64,000 nt of DNA from Saccharothrix violaceirubra (GTDB lineage Bacteria > Actinomycetota > Actinomycetes > Mycobacteriales > Pseudonocardiaceae), in the NCBI RefSeq assembly GCF_014203755.1, contig NZ_JACHJS010000001.1, positions 5,890,001 through 5,954,000 on the forward strand, given 5' to 3'. Numbering within the stretch: position 1 is the first letter of the stretch; each line of letters begins with the position of its first letter. The translations under genes and the position numbers were made by a program. The notes under the pieces are model-generated. The model searched no databases. It was not told where the DNA came from and was given only the letters and a program-made list of their open reading frames with translations. Of this stretch, positions 8,788 to 20,394 are shown in pieces.

Positions 8788-9558
8788 TCAGACCGCCTCT
8801 GCGCGGCGCGGCCGGAGCGTGATCAACGCGGCCGGCACGGCGAACAGCGCGAGCATGCCCAGGCCCAGCCACAGCCCCGTGCCGGAGGCCATCGGGATGG
8901 GCAGCGCGGCCGGACCGCAGGTCGCGGACGAGATCACGACATCGCCGGTGCCGAGGGCGCCGAGCACATCGGCGAGCAGGGTCAGGTGCAGGGCGTTGAC
9001 GGTGAGGCTGCCGTCGGTGTTCGTGACCTGCTCGTTGAGCACGAGCTTGCCGACCACCACGTTGAGGACCTTGACGTCGATCGTGGTGTTGGGCGCGGCG
9101 TTCGCGTCGACCGGGCCGAGGGAACCGAGGTCGACGTCGGTGAGCGTGGACTTGCCGGTGATGCCCTGCTGGGTGGCCGTGCACTCGGCCGCGATCACCG
9201 ACGCCGTCACGTCGCCGACGACCGGGCCCAGGACGCCGACCTCGGCGTCGACGGTGCTCGCGCTCGCGGTCACCGCCCCGCTCTGGTCGTCCCGGGACGC
9301 CGACGCGGTGACCACGCCGGTTCTCAGCACACCCGGTTGGTCGACCGACGCGACCGACGCGCTGGTCGGCCCGTCGGAGTCCGCGACGGCCAGCGGTCCG
9401 ACCTGCACCGCGGCCTGGCCGAGCAGGGTGACGGCGACGTCGACGCCGAAGGCCGACGCGTCGCCGGGCGAGGCGGAAGCGGGGGTCGCGCCGACGAGCA
9501 GCGCCACGACGGCGGCCAGTCCGGCGACGCCGGTCCGACGGGTCATTCGCACACGCAT
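8788..9558 (-). CDS. Choice-of-anchor P-like surface protein with C-terminal sorting tail
   Basis: A 256-residue exported protein. Residues 1-30 form a signal peptide ending ATPASAS, followed by a valine/serine/threonine-rich beta domain. The C-terminus has a tripartite tail: PIPMASGTG, a hydrophobic helix, then LRPRR. This matches the layout of exosortase/archaeosortase substrates, and the divergently encoded exosortase is 266 bp away. Motifs near the end (SLTVNALHLTLL, GTGDVVISSATCGP) are shared with the shorter secreted protein at 6604-7266. ATG at 9558 has a GGAAAGGAA ribosome site; an in-frame ATG lies 12 bp later. First gene of the minus-strand unit with the 55-residue gene. Confidence 0.65.
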   Translation of the reverse strand: MRVRMTRRTGVAGLAAVVALLVGATPASASPGDASAFGVDVAVTLLGQAAVQVGPLAVADSDGPTSASVASVDQPGVLRTGVVTASASRDDQSGAVTASASTVDAEVGVLGPVVGDVTASVIAAECTATQQGITGKSTLTDVDLGSLGPVDANAAPNTTIDVKVLNVVVGKLVLNEQVTNTDGSLTVNALHLTLLADVLGALGTGDVVISSATCGPAALPIPMASGTGLWLGLGMLALFAVPAALITLRPRRAEAV

Positions 9559-9824
9559 GGAGTTCCTTTCCGAACAAGGTTGTCGAGCCGAATGCCCCTA
9601 TCGGCGTTCCTTCGGTCGGATTAAAGGTTGCTGCCCGTAAAGGGGGACGGGCGCCACCCGGACCGCGCAGTCGGCCCGACACACGGGCACACACGGTGGA
9701 TTCATCGCTCGAAAATGGGGTCATTTGTCACCCGTTCCGGCAGTACTGATCCCGAGGCCTGGCGCCGATGTCCCCTGTCGTAGCCCTATCGGGCGGCCCT
9801 CGGTCGTATGAAAGGAATCCTTTC

Positions 9825-10343
9825 GTGGCGTTTGCCGTGCCTCGTACCGCCCATCTCAACCGGGTGGTCGTCGTCGCCCTGACCGTGGTCGCCACCGGAC
9901 TGGTGCTCGCGCACCGTGCCTATCGGACGGTCGAGATCTCCCTGTCCGGCCTGCTGCTCGACGCGCTGAGCGGGTACGGCGTCGAGGTCGTCGCCGACCG
10001 GCAGACCGTCTACTTCGGACTGGGCTCGGACACGCCGCTGGGCCTGCGGATGACCCCCGAGTGCACGTCGGCGTTCCTGGTCGTGCCGCTGCTGGTCATC
10101 GGCGCGGTGATGACCGCGCTGCGGCCCCGGATCACCCGCCGCGTGCTGATCGCGCTGGGTGTCGCCGCGACGGCCGTCGTCGTGGTGAACCAGCTGCGGG
10201 TGCTGACCCTGGTCGGCCTGGTCGACTGGCTCGGCGTCGACCGGGGGTACCACTGGGGGCATACGCTGCTCGGCTCGATGGTCAGCGTGTTCGGCGGCGC
10301 GGCGGCGCTCGTGGCGTTCGTGTGGCTGGCGACCCGGCGGTGA
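9825..10343 (+). CDS. Exosortase/archaeosortase-family transpeptidase candidate
   Basis: A 172-residue membrane protein with four or five hydrophobic helices. It carries the three catalytic positions of exosortases: Cys in TPECTSAFLVVPLL, Arg in NQLRVLTLVGLV and His in YHWGHTLLGS. Such enzymes cleave C-terminal sorting tails and transfer the protein to an envelope acceptor. GTG at 9825 is chosen because AAAGGA lies 8 nt upstream; an in-frame upstream start at 9768 would add 19 residues lacking family features. Its stop overlaps the glycosyltransferase start by 4 bp. The adjacent tail-bearing secreted protein is the obvious candidate substrate. The exact exosortase subtype is not certain (possibly the actinobacterial XrtP type). 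Confidence 0.75.
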   Translation: MAFAVPRTAHLNRVVVVALTVVATGLVLAHRAYRTVEISLSGLLLDALSGYGVEVVADRQTVYFGLGSDTPLGLRMTPECTSAFLVVPLLVIGAVMTALRPRITRRVLIALGVAATAVVVVNQLRVLTLVGLVDWLGVDRGYHWGHTLLGSMVSVFGGAAALVAFVWLATRR

Positions 10344-11698
10344 ACCTCGACGTCGTCCTGGGCTTCACCCAGGCCCTCGCGTTGACGATGAGCGTCGCGT
10401 TCGTGACGTACGTGCTGCTCATCGTCGTGCCGTACCTGCGCCGCACGCCCGCGCCCACCGGGCGGGCGGCGGCGTTCGAGTGGCACTTCATGGTGCCGTG
10501 CCGCGACGAGGCGGCCGTGATCGGCGACACCATTCGCTACCTGCGCACGACGTTCGCCATCGCGCACGTGTGGGTCATCGACGACGACTCCGACGACGCG
10601 ACCGTGGGCGTGGTGCGCTCGTTCCGCGCGGACAAGCACGTCCACCTCGTGCGCCGGTACCGACCGCTGGCCCGCACCGGCAAGGGCGACGCGCTCAACG
10701 ACGCGTACCGCACGCTCAAGCAGTGGATGGGCCGGCACGCCGACCTCGACCGCGCGGTGATCGTCGTGGTGGACGCCGACGGCCGGCCCGCGCCGAACTG
10801 CCTGGACGTGTGCGCCGCCGACCACCTGTTCGGCGATCCCGGCGTCGGCGCCGTGCAGGTGGACGTGCGGATGGTCAACACCGGCGTGCGGCAGGCGGGT
10901 GTGACGTCGTGGCGCAGTCGGTTCGGCGCGTTCCTGGTGCGCATGCAGGACCTGGAGTTCCGCACGGCCATCGCCGCGATCCAGCTCTCGCGCGGTGTCA
11001 CGGGCACGATCTCCATGGGCGGCAACGGGCAGTTCACCCGGCTGTCCGCGTTGGACACCATCGCGGGGCATGCGGGGCAGCCGTGGCGCGGGTCGCTGCT
11101 GGAGGACTTCGAACTCGGCGTGCACCTGCTCACCGCGGGCTGGCGCACCGGGTTCACCCTGGACACCCACGTGCACCAGGAAGGGCTCTACAGCCTGCGC
11201 CGGTTCCTGGCGCAACGGACGCGCTGGGGCCAGGGCACGATGCAGTGCATGCGCTACATCAAGCGCATCTGGGACTCGCCGCACCTGTCCACGCTCGGCG
11301 CCGCCGAGATGCTCTACTACCTGGCCCAGCCGTGGATGCAGCTACTCGGCACCCTGATCTACCCGATCCCGATGCTGCTGCTGGCGCACCGGTTCGTGGT
11401 CGACCCCGGCGAGGTGTGGGGGTGGTTCACCGGCGGCGCGTGGGTGCTGTTCACCGTCTACGGACTGTTCGGGCTGCTGCCGTTCGTGCTGTGGGGGCCG
11501 GTCTACCGGGCGCGGTGCGAACCGGGGACCGGGTTCGTACGCGCCCTGGCGTACGGGTTCGGGTACGCGCTGTACATCTACACCTTCTACATCACGTCGT
11601 GGCGCGCGGTGACCAGGTTGGTACGTGGCCGCAACGGCTGGACGAAGACCAGGCGCAACACCGAGCGGGTCGTCGGCAAGGTGGCCCTCGACCACTGA
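10340..11698 (+). CDS. Membrane-bound family 2 glycosyltransferase
   Basis: A 452-residue processive-type GT-A glycosyltransferase. An N-terminal membrane helix is followed by the nucleotide-sugar domain with VPCRDEAAV, the DDDSDD motif, the metal-binding VVVDADGRP (DXD-type), the acceptor motif LEDFELG and the QRTRWGQG (Q..RW) signature. Several C-terminal membrane helices follow. These motifs are typical of cellulose/chitin/poly-GlcNAc-type synthases. The GTG start overlaps the exosortase stop by 4 bp, so the two proteins are made together. With wecB across the divergent gap, a role in glycosylating or building the acceptor for the sorted protein is plausible. Confidence 0.85.
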   Translation: MNLDVVLGFTQALALTMSVAFVTYVLLIVVPYLRRTPAPTGRAAAFEWHFMVPCRDEAAVIGDTIRYLRTTFAIAHVWVIDDDSDDATVGVVRSFRADKHVHLVRRYRPLARTGKGDALNDAYRTLKQWMGRHADLDRAVIVVVDADGRPAPNCLDVCAADHLFGDPGVGAVQVDVRMVNTGVRQAGVTSWRSRFGAFLVRMQDLEFRTAIAAIQLSRGVTGTISMGGNGQFTRLSALDTIAGHAGQPWRGSLLEDFELGVHLLTAGWRTGFTLDTHVHQEGLYSLRRFLAQRTRWGQGTMQCMRYIKRIWDSPHLSTLGAAEMLYYLAQPWMQLLGTLIYPIPMLLLAHRFVVDPGEVWGWFTGGAWVLFTVYGLFGLLPFVLWGPVYRARCEPGTGFVRALAYGFGYALYIYTFYITSWRAVTRLVRGRNGWTKTRRNTERVVGKVALDH

Positions 11699-11731
11699 TG
11701 CTGTCGGTGCCGGGCGGTACGGTCTCGGGTC

Positions 11732-13756
11732 GTGCCCGCCATCACCCTGCCCGACACCGCCACCCTGCTCGCCGTCGCCGTCGAGGCGGTGGGCGGCGCC
11801 GAACGCACGGGCCAGGTGGAGATGGCCAGGGCCGTCGAGCGGGCCATCCACACCGGCGAGCACCTGGCCGTGCAGGCGGGCACCGGCACCGGCAAGTCGC
11901 TGGCGTACCTGGTGCCGGCGTTGCGGCACGCGATCGCCGAGGAGTCGACCGTGGTCATCTCGACCGCGACCATCGCCCTCCAGCGCCAGCTCGTGGACCG
12001 CGACCTGCCCCGCCTGGCCAAGGCGTTGAAGCAGGTGCTGGGCCGCGAACCCCGATTCGCGATCCTCAAGGGCCGCCGCAACTACCTGTGCATGCACCGG
12101 CTGCACTCGGGTGCGCCCGAGGAGCCGGAGGAGGCGGGCCTGTTCGACCCGTTCGCCGTGTCCCGCATGGGCCGCGAGGTGAAGCGGCTGCACGAGTGGT
12201 CGTCCGACACGGAGACCGGCGACCGCGACGAACTCGTGCCGGGTGTGACCGAGCAGGCGTGGAAGCAGGTCTCGGTGACCGCCCGCGAATGCCTGGGCGT
12301 GGCCAAGTGCCCGATCGGCGTCGACTGCTTCGCCGAACGCGCCCGCGCCGAGGCCGGCCGGGCCGACGTCGTGGTGACCAACCACGCCATGCTCGCCGTG
12401 GACGCCCTGGAGGGCTACCAGGTCCTGCCCGACCACGACGTGGTCGTGATCGACGAGGCGCACGACCTGGTCGACCGGATCACCTCGGTGGCGACCGAGG
12501 AGCTGAGCGGCACGCTCGTCTCGACGGCGGCCAGGCGCTGCGGACGCCTGATCGACCAGGACGTGGCCGACCGCCTGGCCGAGGCGGGCGACGGGTTGGC
12601 GATGCTGCTGGAGGACATGCCCGCCGGTCGGCTCGACGCCCTGCCGAAGGCGCTGGCCGGCGCGTTGGCCGCGACCAGGGACGCCGCCCACGCCTGCATC
12701 TCGTCGCTGGGACCGGAACGCAAGGAGGACGTGGACGGCGCCACGTCCCGCAAACTCGCCCGTTCCCTGCTGGACGACGTGCACGACTGCGCGGTCCGCA
12801 TGCTGGAGGCGTTCGACGAGGACCACGACGTGGTGTGGGTGTCGGGCGACTTCGCCGACCGGGGCCGGGCACCGTCGCTGCGGGTGGCGCCCCTGGGCGT
12901 GGGCGGTCTGCTAGGGGAACGGCTGTTCGGCAAGCGGACGACGATCTTGACCTCCGCGACGCTGACGTTGGGCGGCACGTTCGACACGTTGGCCCGGCAG
13001 TGGGGGCTCCCGGCCACGTCGACGGCGGTCGCCACCCAGGGGATGGCGACGGCCAAGGAGGCCCCGTCCGACCTGACCCCGGTGCGGTGGACCGGGTTGG
13101 ACGTCGGGTCCCCGTTCGAACACGGCAGCAGCGGCATCCTCTACGTGGCCCGCCACCTGCCCGCACCGGGCCGCGACGGCCTGCCCCCGGCCTATCTCGA
13201 CGAGTTGGAGGGCCTGGTCAACGCCGCCGGCGGCCGGACGCTCGGCCTGTTCTCGTCCATGCGGGCGGCCAAAGCGGCGGCCGAGGCACTGCGGTCCAGG
13301 CTGGAGTACCCGGTGCTGTGCCAGGGCGACGACTCGACGGGACAGTTGGTCAAGCGCTTCGCCGAGGACACCCGCACATGCCTGTTCGGCACCTTGTCGC
13401 TGTGGCAGGGCGTGGACGTGCCGGGCCCGGCGCTGCAACTGGTGGTGATGGACCGCATCCCGTTTCCCCGCCCGGACGACCCGTTGGCGTCGGCCCGGCA
13501 GAAAGCGGTGGAATCCCGCGGCGGCAACGGCTTCCTGACCGTGGCCGCGACCCACGCCGCCCTGCTGCTCGCCCAGGGAGCCGGCCGCCTGCTCAGGTCC
13601 ATGAGCGACAAGGGCGTGGTGGCCATTCTCGACCCGCGCCTGGCGACGGCCAGGTACGGCGGCTTCCTGCGCGCGTCCCTGCCACCGTTCTGGACGACCT
13701 ACGACCCCGAAATCGTACGGGCCGCACTGAAGCGCCTGGACGCCACCGGCAAGTGA
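11732..13756 (+). CDS. DinG/XPD-family ATP-dependent DNA helicase
   Basis: A 674-residue superfamily 2 helicase. Walker A GTGTGKS is at residues 50-56, the DEAH box is in VVIDEAHDLVD, and the last helicase motif is near the C-terminus in AQGAGRLLRS. Four cysteines in the first domain (NYLCMHRL, ECLGVAKC and DCF) are placed like the iron-sulfur ligands of DinG/XPD enzymes, which unwind DNA 5' to 3' during repair. GTG at 11732 lacks a Shine-Dalgarno sequence and has TACGGT 8 nt upstream, so it may be leaderless. Its stop overlaps the start of the next gene by 4 bp. Confidence 0.92.
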   Translation: MPAITLPDTATLLAVAVEAVGGAERTGQVEMARAVERAIHTGEHLAVQAGTGTGKSLAYLVPALRHAIAEESTVVISTATIALQRQLVDRDLPRLAKALKQVLGREPRFAILKGRRNYLCMHRLHSGAPEEPEEAGLFDPFAVSRMGREVKRLHEWSSDTETGDRDELVPGVTEQAWKQVSVTARECLGVAKCPIGVDCFAERARAEAGRADVVVTNHAMLAVDALEGYQVLPDHDVVVIDEAHDLVDRITSVATEELSGTLVSTAARRCGRLIDQDVADRLAEAGDGLAMLLEDMPAGRLDALPKALAGALAATRDAAHACISSLGPERKEDVDGATSRKLARSLLDDVHDCAVRMLEAFDEDHDVVWVSGDFADRGRAPSLRVAPLGVGGLLGERLFGKRTTILTSATLTLGGTFDTLARQWGLPATSTAVATQGMATAKEAPSDLTPVRWTGLDVGSPFEHGSSGILYVARHLPAPGRDGLPPAYLDELEGLVNAAGGRTLGLFSSMRAAKAAAEALRSRLEYPVLCQGDDSTGQLVKRFAEDTRTCLFGTLSLWQGVDVPGPALQLVVMDRIPFPRPDDPLASARQKAVESRGGNGFLTVAATHAALLLAQGAGRLLRSMSDKGVVAILDPRLATARYGGFLRASLPPFWTTYDPEIVRAALKRLDATGK

Positions 13757-14248
13757 ACGACGCGATGCTGGTCGTGATGAGCGGTGCGCCCGGAGCGGGG
13801 AAGAGCGCGATCGCGAGGGGCATCGGACGGACACTGGGCGCCCCGGTGATCAGCGTCGATCCCGTCGAGGCAGCACTGTGGCGGGCCGGGATCGACCGGA
13901 CCCAGCCGACGGGCCTCGCCGCCTACACGGTGGTGGAAGCGGTGGCCGAAGAAGTGCTGACCGGCGGGCTGCCGGTCGTGGTGGACGCCGTCAACGCGGT
14001 GGAACCCGCGAGGGCCATGTGGCAGGACCTGGGCGCCAGGCACGGAATCCGGGTCGAACCGGTGAAGGTGGTGTGCTCGGACCCGGGCGTCCACCGCCGC
14101 CGACTGGAACACCGGAGCCGCGGCATCGTCGGCTTCCCGGAACCGACGTGGGAGGACGTGCTCGCGCTGGAGTACGAGCCGTGGGACGTGTTCACCGTGG
14201 ACACGGTCCGCCCGCTCGACGAGTGCGTCGAGCAGGCGGTGCGCCACC

Positions 14249-14271
<23 letters not shown>
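13753..14271 (+). CDS. Small P-loop kinase of the AAA/zeta-toxin-like type
   Basis: A 172-residue nucleotide-binding protein with Walker A GAPGAGKS near residue 11 and an LID-like arginine-rich segment (HRRRLEHRSRG). It resembles the broad family of small-molecule or nucleotide kinases annotated only as AAA family ATPase. The GTG start overlaps the helicase stop by 4 bp; an in-frame ATG 12 bp later is possible. Its last 23 bp overlap the end of the convergent Pth2-type gene, leaving no room for a terminator. The substrate cannot be told from sequence. Confidence 0.75.
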
Positions 14272-16227
<1,956 letters not shown>

Positions 16228-16232
16228 TCAGG

Positions 16233-18020
16233 CTACTTGTGGTCGCCCTCGGTCTTCTCCGAAGCTGTGCCCGATTGCACAGCGTGAGCCGCCGCCTCGA
16301 ACGGCGTCGAGTGCGCCTGCTCGTGCGGGATGGCCTTGCCGGTGAACGTCACGTGCGCCTCGGCGTGGATGCGCTCGATCATGTGCGGGTAGTGCAGCTC
16401 GAACGCCGGCCGGGCGGAGCGGATGCGGGGCAGTTCGGTGAAGTTGTGCCGCGGCGGCGGGCACGAGGTGGCCCACTCCAGCGAGTTGCCGAAGCCCCAC
16501 GGGTCGTCCACGTGCACGGTCTCGCCGTAGCGGTAGGACTTGAACACGTTCCAGATGAACGGCAGCGTGGACGCGCCGAGCACGTACGCGCCGATGGTCG
16601 AGATCGTGTTCAGCGTGGTGAAGCCGTCGGACGGCAGGTAGTCGGCGTACCGGCGGGGCATGCCCTCGTTGCCCAGCCAGTGCTGGACGAGGAACGTGCC
16701 GTGGAAGCCGAGGAACGTGGTCCAGAAGTGCAGCTTGCCCAGCGGCTCGTCGAGCATCCGGCCGGTGATCTTCGGAAACCAGAAGTAGATGCCGGCGAAC
16801 GTGGCGAACACGATCGTGCCGTAGAGCACGTAGTGGAAGTGCGCGACCACGAAGTACGTGTCCGACACGTGGAAGTCGATGGCCGGTGCCGCGAGCAGCA
16901 CGCCGGACAGACCGCCGAAGAGGAACGTCACGATGAAGCCCAGGCTGAACAGCATGGGCGTCTCGAAGGTGAGCTGCCCCTTCCACATCGTGCCGATCCA
17001 GTTGAAGAACTTGATGCCGGTCGGCACGGCGATCAGGAACGTCATGAACGCGAAGAACGGCAGAAGCACCGCACCGGTGGCGTACATGTGGTGCGCCCAC
17101 ACGGCCACGGACAGCGCCGCGATGCCCAGCGTCGCGTAGACCAGGCCGTTGTAGCCGAAGATCGGCTTGCGGCTGAACACCGGGAAGATCTCGGACACGA
17201 TGCCGAAGAACGGCAGCGCGACGATGTAGACCTCGGGGTGGCCGAAGAACCAGAACAGGTGCTGCCAGAGGATCACGCCGCCGTTGGCCGGGTCGAACAC
17301 GTGCGCGCCGAGGTGTCGGTCGGCGAGCAGGCCGAACAGGGCCGCGGTGAGGATCGGGAACGCCAGCAGCACGAGCACCGAGGTCACCAGGATGTTCCAG
17401 GTGAAGATCGGCATGCGGAACATGGTCATGCCGGGCGCGCGCAGGCAGACCACCGTGGTGATCATGTTGACCGCGCCGAGGATGGTGCCCAGACCACCGA
17501 CCGCCAGGCCCGCGATCCACAGGTCGGCACCGACGCCGGGCGAGTGGATGGCGTTGGACAGCGGGGTGTAGGCGAACCAGCCGAAGTCGGCCGCACCACC
17601 GGGGGTGAGGAACCCGCTCAGCGTGATCAGACCGCCGAACAGGTACAGCCAGTAGCTGAACGCGTTCAGGCGGGGGAACGCCACGTCGGGCGAGCCGATC
17701 TGGAGCGGCAGCACGAAGTTGGCGAAGCCGAACACGATCGGGGTCGCGTAGAGCAGCAGCATCACCGTGCCGTGCATGGTGAAGAGCTGGTTGAACTGCT
17801 CCTGGCTGAGGAACTGCATGCCCGGACGGGCCAGCTCGGTCCGCATCAACATGGCCATCGCGCCGCCGACCATGAAGAAGGCGAACGAGGTGACCAGGTA
17901 GAGGATGCCGATCTGCTTGTGGTCCGTGGTGCGGAACATCCGCAGCAGGAACGAACCCTTGACCGCCTGGCGAGTCCCGAAGGGCCGCGTTGCGATCGGC
18001 TGCGGGGCTACGGCCGTCAC
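16233..18020 (-). CDS. ctaD: Cytochrome c oxidase subunit I
   Basis: A 595-residue heme-copper oxidase subunit with twelve hydrophobic helices; it is the catalytic subunit of the terminal aa3 oxidase in the cytoplasmic membrane. [11 protein letters not shown] carries a heme ligand, [10 protein letters not shown] carries the CuB His and cross-linked Tyr, HHMYATG the other CuB ligands, and [10 protein letters not shown] the heme a/a3 histidines. GTG at 18020 is chosen for the AGGAGG 5 nt upstream; the frame extends a further 37 codons without support. The 279 bp upstream, to the decayed regulator gene, should hold its promoter; nothing else is seen there. Confidence 0.96.
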   Translation of the reverse strand: MTAVAPQPIATRPFGTRQAVKGSFLLRMFRTTDHKQIGILYLVTSFAFFMVGGAMAMLMRTELARPGMQFLSQEQFNQLFTMHGTVMLLLYATPIVFGFANFVLPLQIGSPDVAFPRLNAFSYWLYLFGGLITLSGFLTPGGAADFGWFAYTPLSNAIHSPGVGADLWIAGLAVGGLGTILGAVNMITTVVCLRAPGMTMFRMPIFTWNILVTSVLVLLAFPILTAALFGLLADRHLGAHVFDPANGGVILWQHLFWFFGHPEVYIVALPFFGIVSEIFPVFSRKPIFGYNGLVYATLGIAALSVAVWAHHMYATGAVLLPFFAFMTFLIAVPTGIKFFNWIGTMWKGQLTFETPMLFSLGFIVTFLFGGLSGVLLAAPAIDFHVSDTYFVVAHFHYVLYGTIVFATFAGIYFWFPKITGRMLDEPLGKLHFWTTFLGFHGTFLVQHWLGNEGMPRRYADYLPSDGFTTLNTISTIGAYVLGASTLPFIWNVFKSYRYGETVHVDDPWGFGNSLEWATSCPPPRHNFTELPRIRSARPAFELHYPHMIERIHAEAHVTFTGKAIPHEQAHSTPFEAAAHAVQSGTASEKTEGDHK

Positions 18021-18299
18021 TCCTGCCTCCTGCGCTGTGGTGGTGCTGGCGTCGCCGGAGGCGCGCCCCGGCTCATCGGATCGTAGACCGGGCGGTCGGG
18101 GGCGGCTCGGCCGGCCCGACCGCCGGATCATGCGAGGTAGCCCAGGTCACAACCGGTCCGGGGCACGCACGACCGCCGGTCACACCGTCACCGGGCGTCT
18201 CGACCGGGAATCGTCCGAACAGCCGTCGACCTGCGAGGGACATCCGCGCTGGTCCGACAACAGTGGACGATCACACGCCGGGATACCCCTACCTCGCGG

Positions 18300-19790
18300 T
18301 CACGCCTTGTCGACCAGGTCGCGGGACTTCACCACCGCGCCGACGTGGTGACGGAAATCGGCGACTTCGGGAATCGACTCGTGCCCGGCGCCCGCGTGGA
18401 CCAGGCCGCGCAAACCCTCCGTGAGCCGGCTGGACTTGATCGTGCTCGCGCCGGCCACCGCGTCGATTCCGACTGAAACCGCCTGCGACGGATCGCCCGC
18501 TTTCATGGCCACCAAAGCGAAATCGATCTGCGCCAAGGTGCGTGAGCGCGCGTAGGCTTGACCATAGCCGTCCATCGCGATGGACAGCCTGTCCTGCGCT
18601 TCCGCCACGAACCGACCATGCGAAGCAAGGCCGATGAATACTTGCCCGACGGTGGCGGCATGCTCCGCGACATCATAATACGAGATCGCCGGCGGGTTCG
18701 TCGGGAAGTCAGAATCGGCAAATTCCCGATCGGCGACATCGATCGCCGAGACCGCTTCCGCCGTCCGACCCAGACGCGCCAGGGCGTGAGCGCGAAGGGC
18801 CGACAACATCGCACGTTCCGTCGCCACCAGGCGATCGGATCGGACCAAGGCCAGTTCGACCCGGGTCAGGCTGTTCTCGTAATCACCCAGCGCGAACTCC
18901 TGCCGTGCCATATCGGACAGGACGGCGGCACGCAAATGCCAATCGCCGGCCTCCTCGGCGCAGGACAGCGCGAACCGGAAGGTTCGACGCGCGTCATCGT
19001 GGGCACAGGCGTCGAACGCCATGAAAGCAGTGGTGTGCGCGAACCGGCACAATGCCGAGAAAAGTTCGGTCTTGACCCGCGGACCCGCGGCGCAGTTCAG
19101 CAGTTCGGCGGAGTTCCGGAGTTGTGCCACAGCGGCGTGACGCGCGACGTTCCCGCCGTGCAGGTGCTGCCAGTCGGTGATGAATTTGTCGGAGTCGAGG
19201 ATCACTTGCACATGATCCATGCCGAGTACGCGCGGCACGGGGGCGGCCCCGATCGAATTCACCAATTCCGCCAGGGGAACGGCCGCTGTCGCGCCCATTA
19301 TCTTGAGCATGTCACGCCGGTCCACGCGGTCCCCTTCCCCGATCACCACCGGAGCTTCGAGGTTCGCACCCCGATGCACCGGGGATACCGACTCAAGGCT
19401 ACCACCAAGGAATGATGAAGTCATTGTTTCGCCGTTGATCACAGCAGGCGAAACAACGCCACCGATTACTTTTTCACGACGATAACGCTGCTCGACCTTG
19501 GCCCGTTCCCGTAGCCCGACCAGAACTCCGCCGGCATTCAAACCGACGTCGAGGGCACGCACCGGTTCAGCCGACGGAAGATCTCTCTGCGGTCGTTCGG
19601 CACGCGACACGTACTGCCGCGTGTAGCCGATGATCTTCGCAAGTTGCGGTTGACTGAGGCAGGCTTCCGCTCGCAGTCGCCTTATCTCCTCGGACAGCAG
19701 GACCGCCGCATCGACCAGCCGATCATCCGGCGGATCGATGCCATGCCCCTAGTTCGGCGGTTCCTGGCCGCCCTTGGCGACGCCCGTCAT
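18300..19790 (-). pseudogene. XRE-family regulator with TPR-like C-terminus, in-frame TAG at codon 14
   Basis: The reading frame from ATG 19790, which has AAGGGAG five bases upstream, reads MTGVAKGGQEPPN, then TAG (19749-19751). It then continues in the same frame for 482 more codons to TGA at 18300. Past the stop comes an intact helix-turn-helix (LSQPQLAKIIGYTRQYVSRAE) and a long helical, TPR-like sensor region as in streptomycete XRE regulators. There is no ATG, GTG or TTG between the TAG and a GTG at 19610, which would drop most of the helix-turn-helix. The gene is therefore probably inactive or makes only a domain without DNA binding, unless the TAG is read through or is a sequence error. 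Base composition is lower in GC than the neighbours. Confidence 0.75.
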
Positions 19791-19864
19791 CTCGACTCCC
19801 TTGATCACGAAGGCGGCACAACCGGCTGCCTGATGCTCCGCGGGTCAGCGGACGCAGCCTTTGC

Positions 19865-20117
19865 CTACCGGGCATCCTGCCATCGCACACAGGTGGGACG
19901 CGCCCCGATCGACCTCGATACCCACGTCCAATCCTTGCGCGTACGGATCGCCCGACCGGTGCACCTCCATCAGGATGGGCGCCGCCGGCGGAGACTCGGC
20001 GCGAACACGGTCGATCAAGGCATCCACTTCGTCCACTGTGGATACAGTGCCCGGGGTGTCGCCGTGCTCGTACAGGTAGTGCACGTCCAGGGAACCCACT
20101 TCGAGATCCCACCCCAC
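19865..20117 (-). pseudogene. Imm1-type immunity protein gene with internal deletion
   Basis: From GTG 20117 the frame reads the N-terminal part of an Imm1-like polymorphic-toxin immunity protein (STVDEVDALIDRVRAES, then DPYAQGLDVGIEVDRG). Right after DRG the original frame turns to unrelated sequence ending at 19845. In a shifted frame, however, the family's usual C-terminal end appears as GARPTCVRWQDAR, ending at TAG 19865-19867. The central 40 or so residues between these two pieces are missing. The simplest reading is an out-of-frame internal deletion. No toxin gene is seen beside it. The match to Imm1 rests on motif memory. Confidence 0.55.
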
Positions 20118-20132
20118 TCCCGCTCGAATCCG

Positions 20133-20318
20133 TCAGGACCATTGACCGTCATCGCGTAGCCAGGCGGGACAACCGCTCAGCGTCGCCCGGCAGGCGTCCT
20201 CAGCGGTTTTCAACGCAGCGACACCATCCTCGATCAACACTCTGTGATCATATTGCGACGGCCAGTCATCCCTACTCCGCCCCCACGACGTGCACTGTCG
20301 CGGAAACCCGCAGTTCAC
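20133..20318 (-). other. Short open frame of unknown status upstream of the Imm1 remnant
   Basis: A 61-codon open frame ending 15 bp before the Imm1-like start, on the same strand. Its C-terminal half (ALKTAEDACRATLSGCPAWL) looks protein-like and its codon use is less GC-biased than the surroundings, like the two decayed genes next to it. No family recognised and no ribosome site at the ATG. It may be the tail of a lost gene, for example a toxin cognate to the Imm1 gene. Confidence 0.25.
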
Positions 20319-20394
20319 GATGGCTGCGGGTGCGCGTGGACGTGGTGCGAGTGGCGCCGCCGAATCCGATTGCGTGTCCCGGGACGATCGTCAC

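Noticed and set aside
19644..20159. A 171-codon plus-strand frame
   Set aside because: It lies antisense to the decayed XRE and Imm1-like genes, which have recognisable domains; no ribosome site or motif supports the plus frame.
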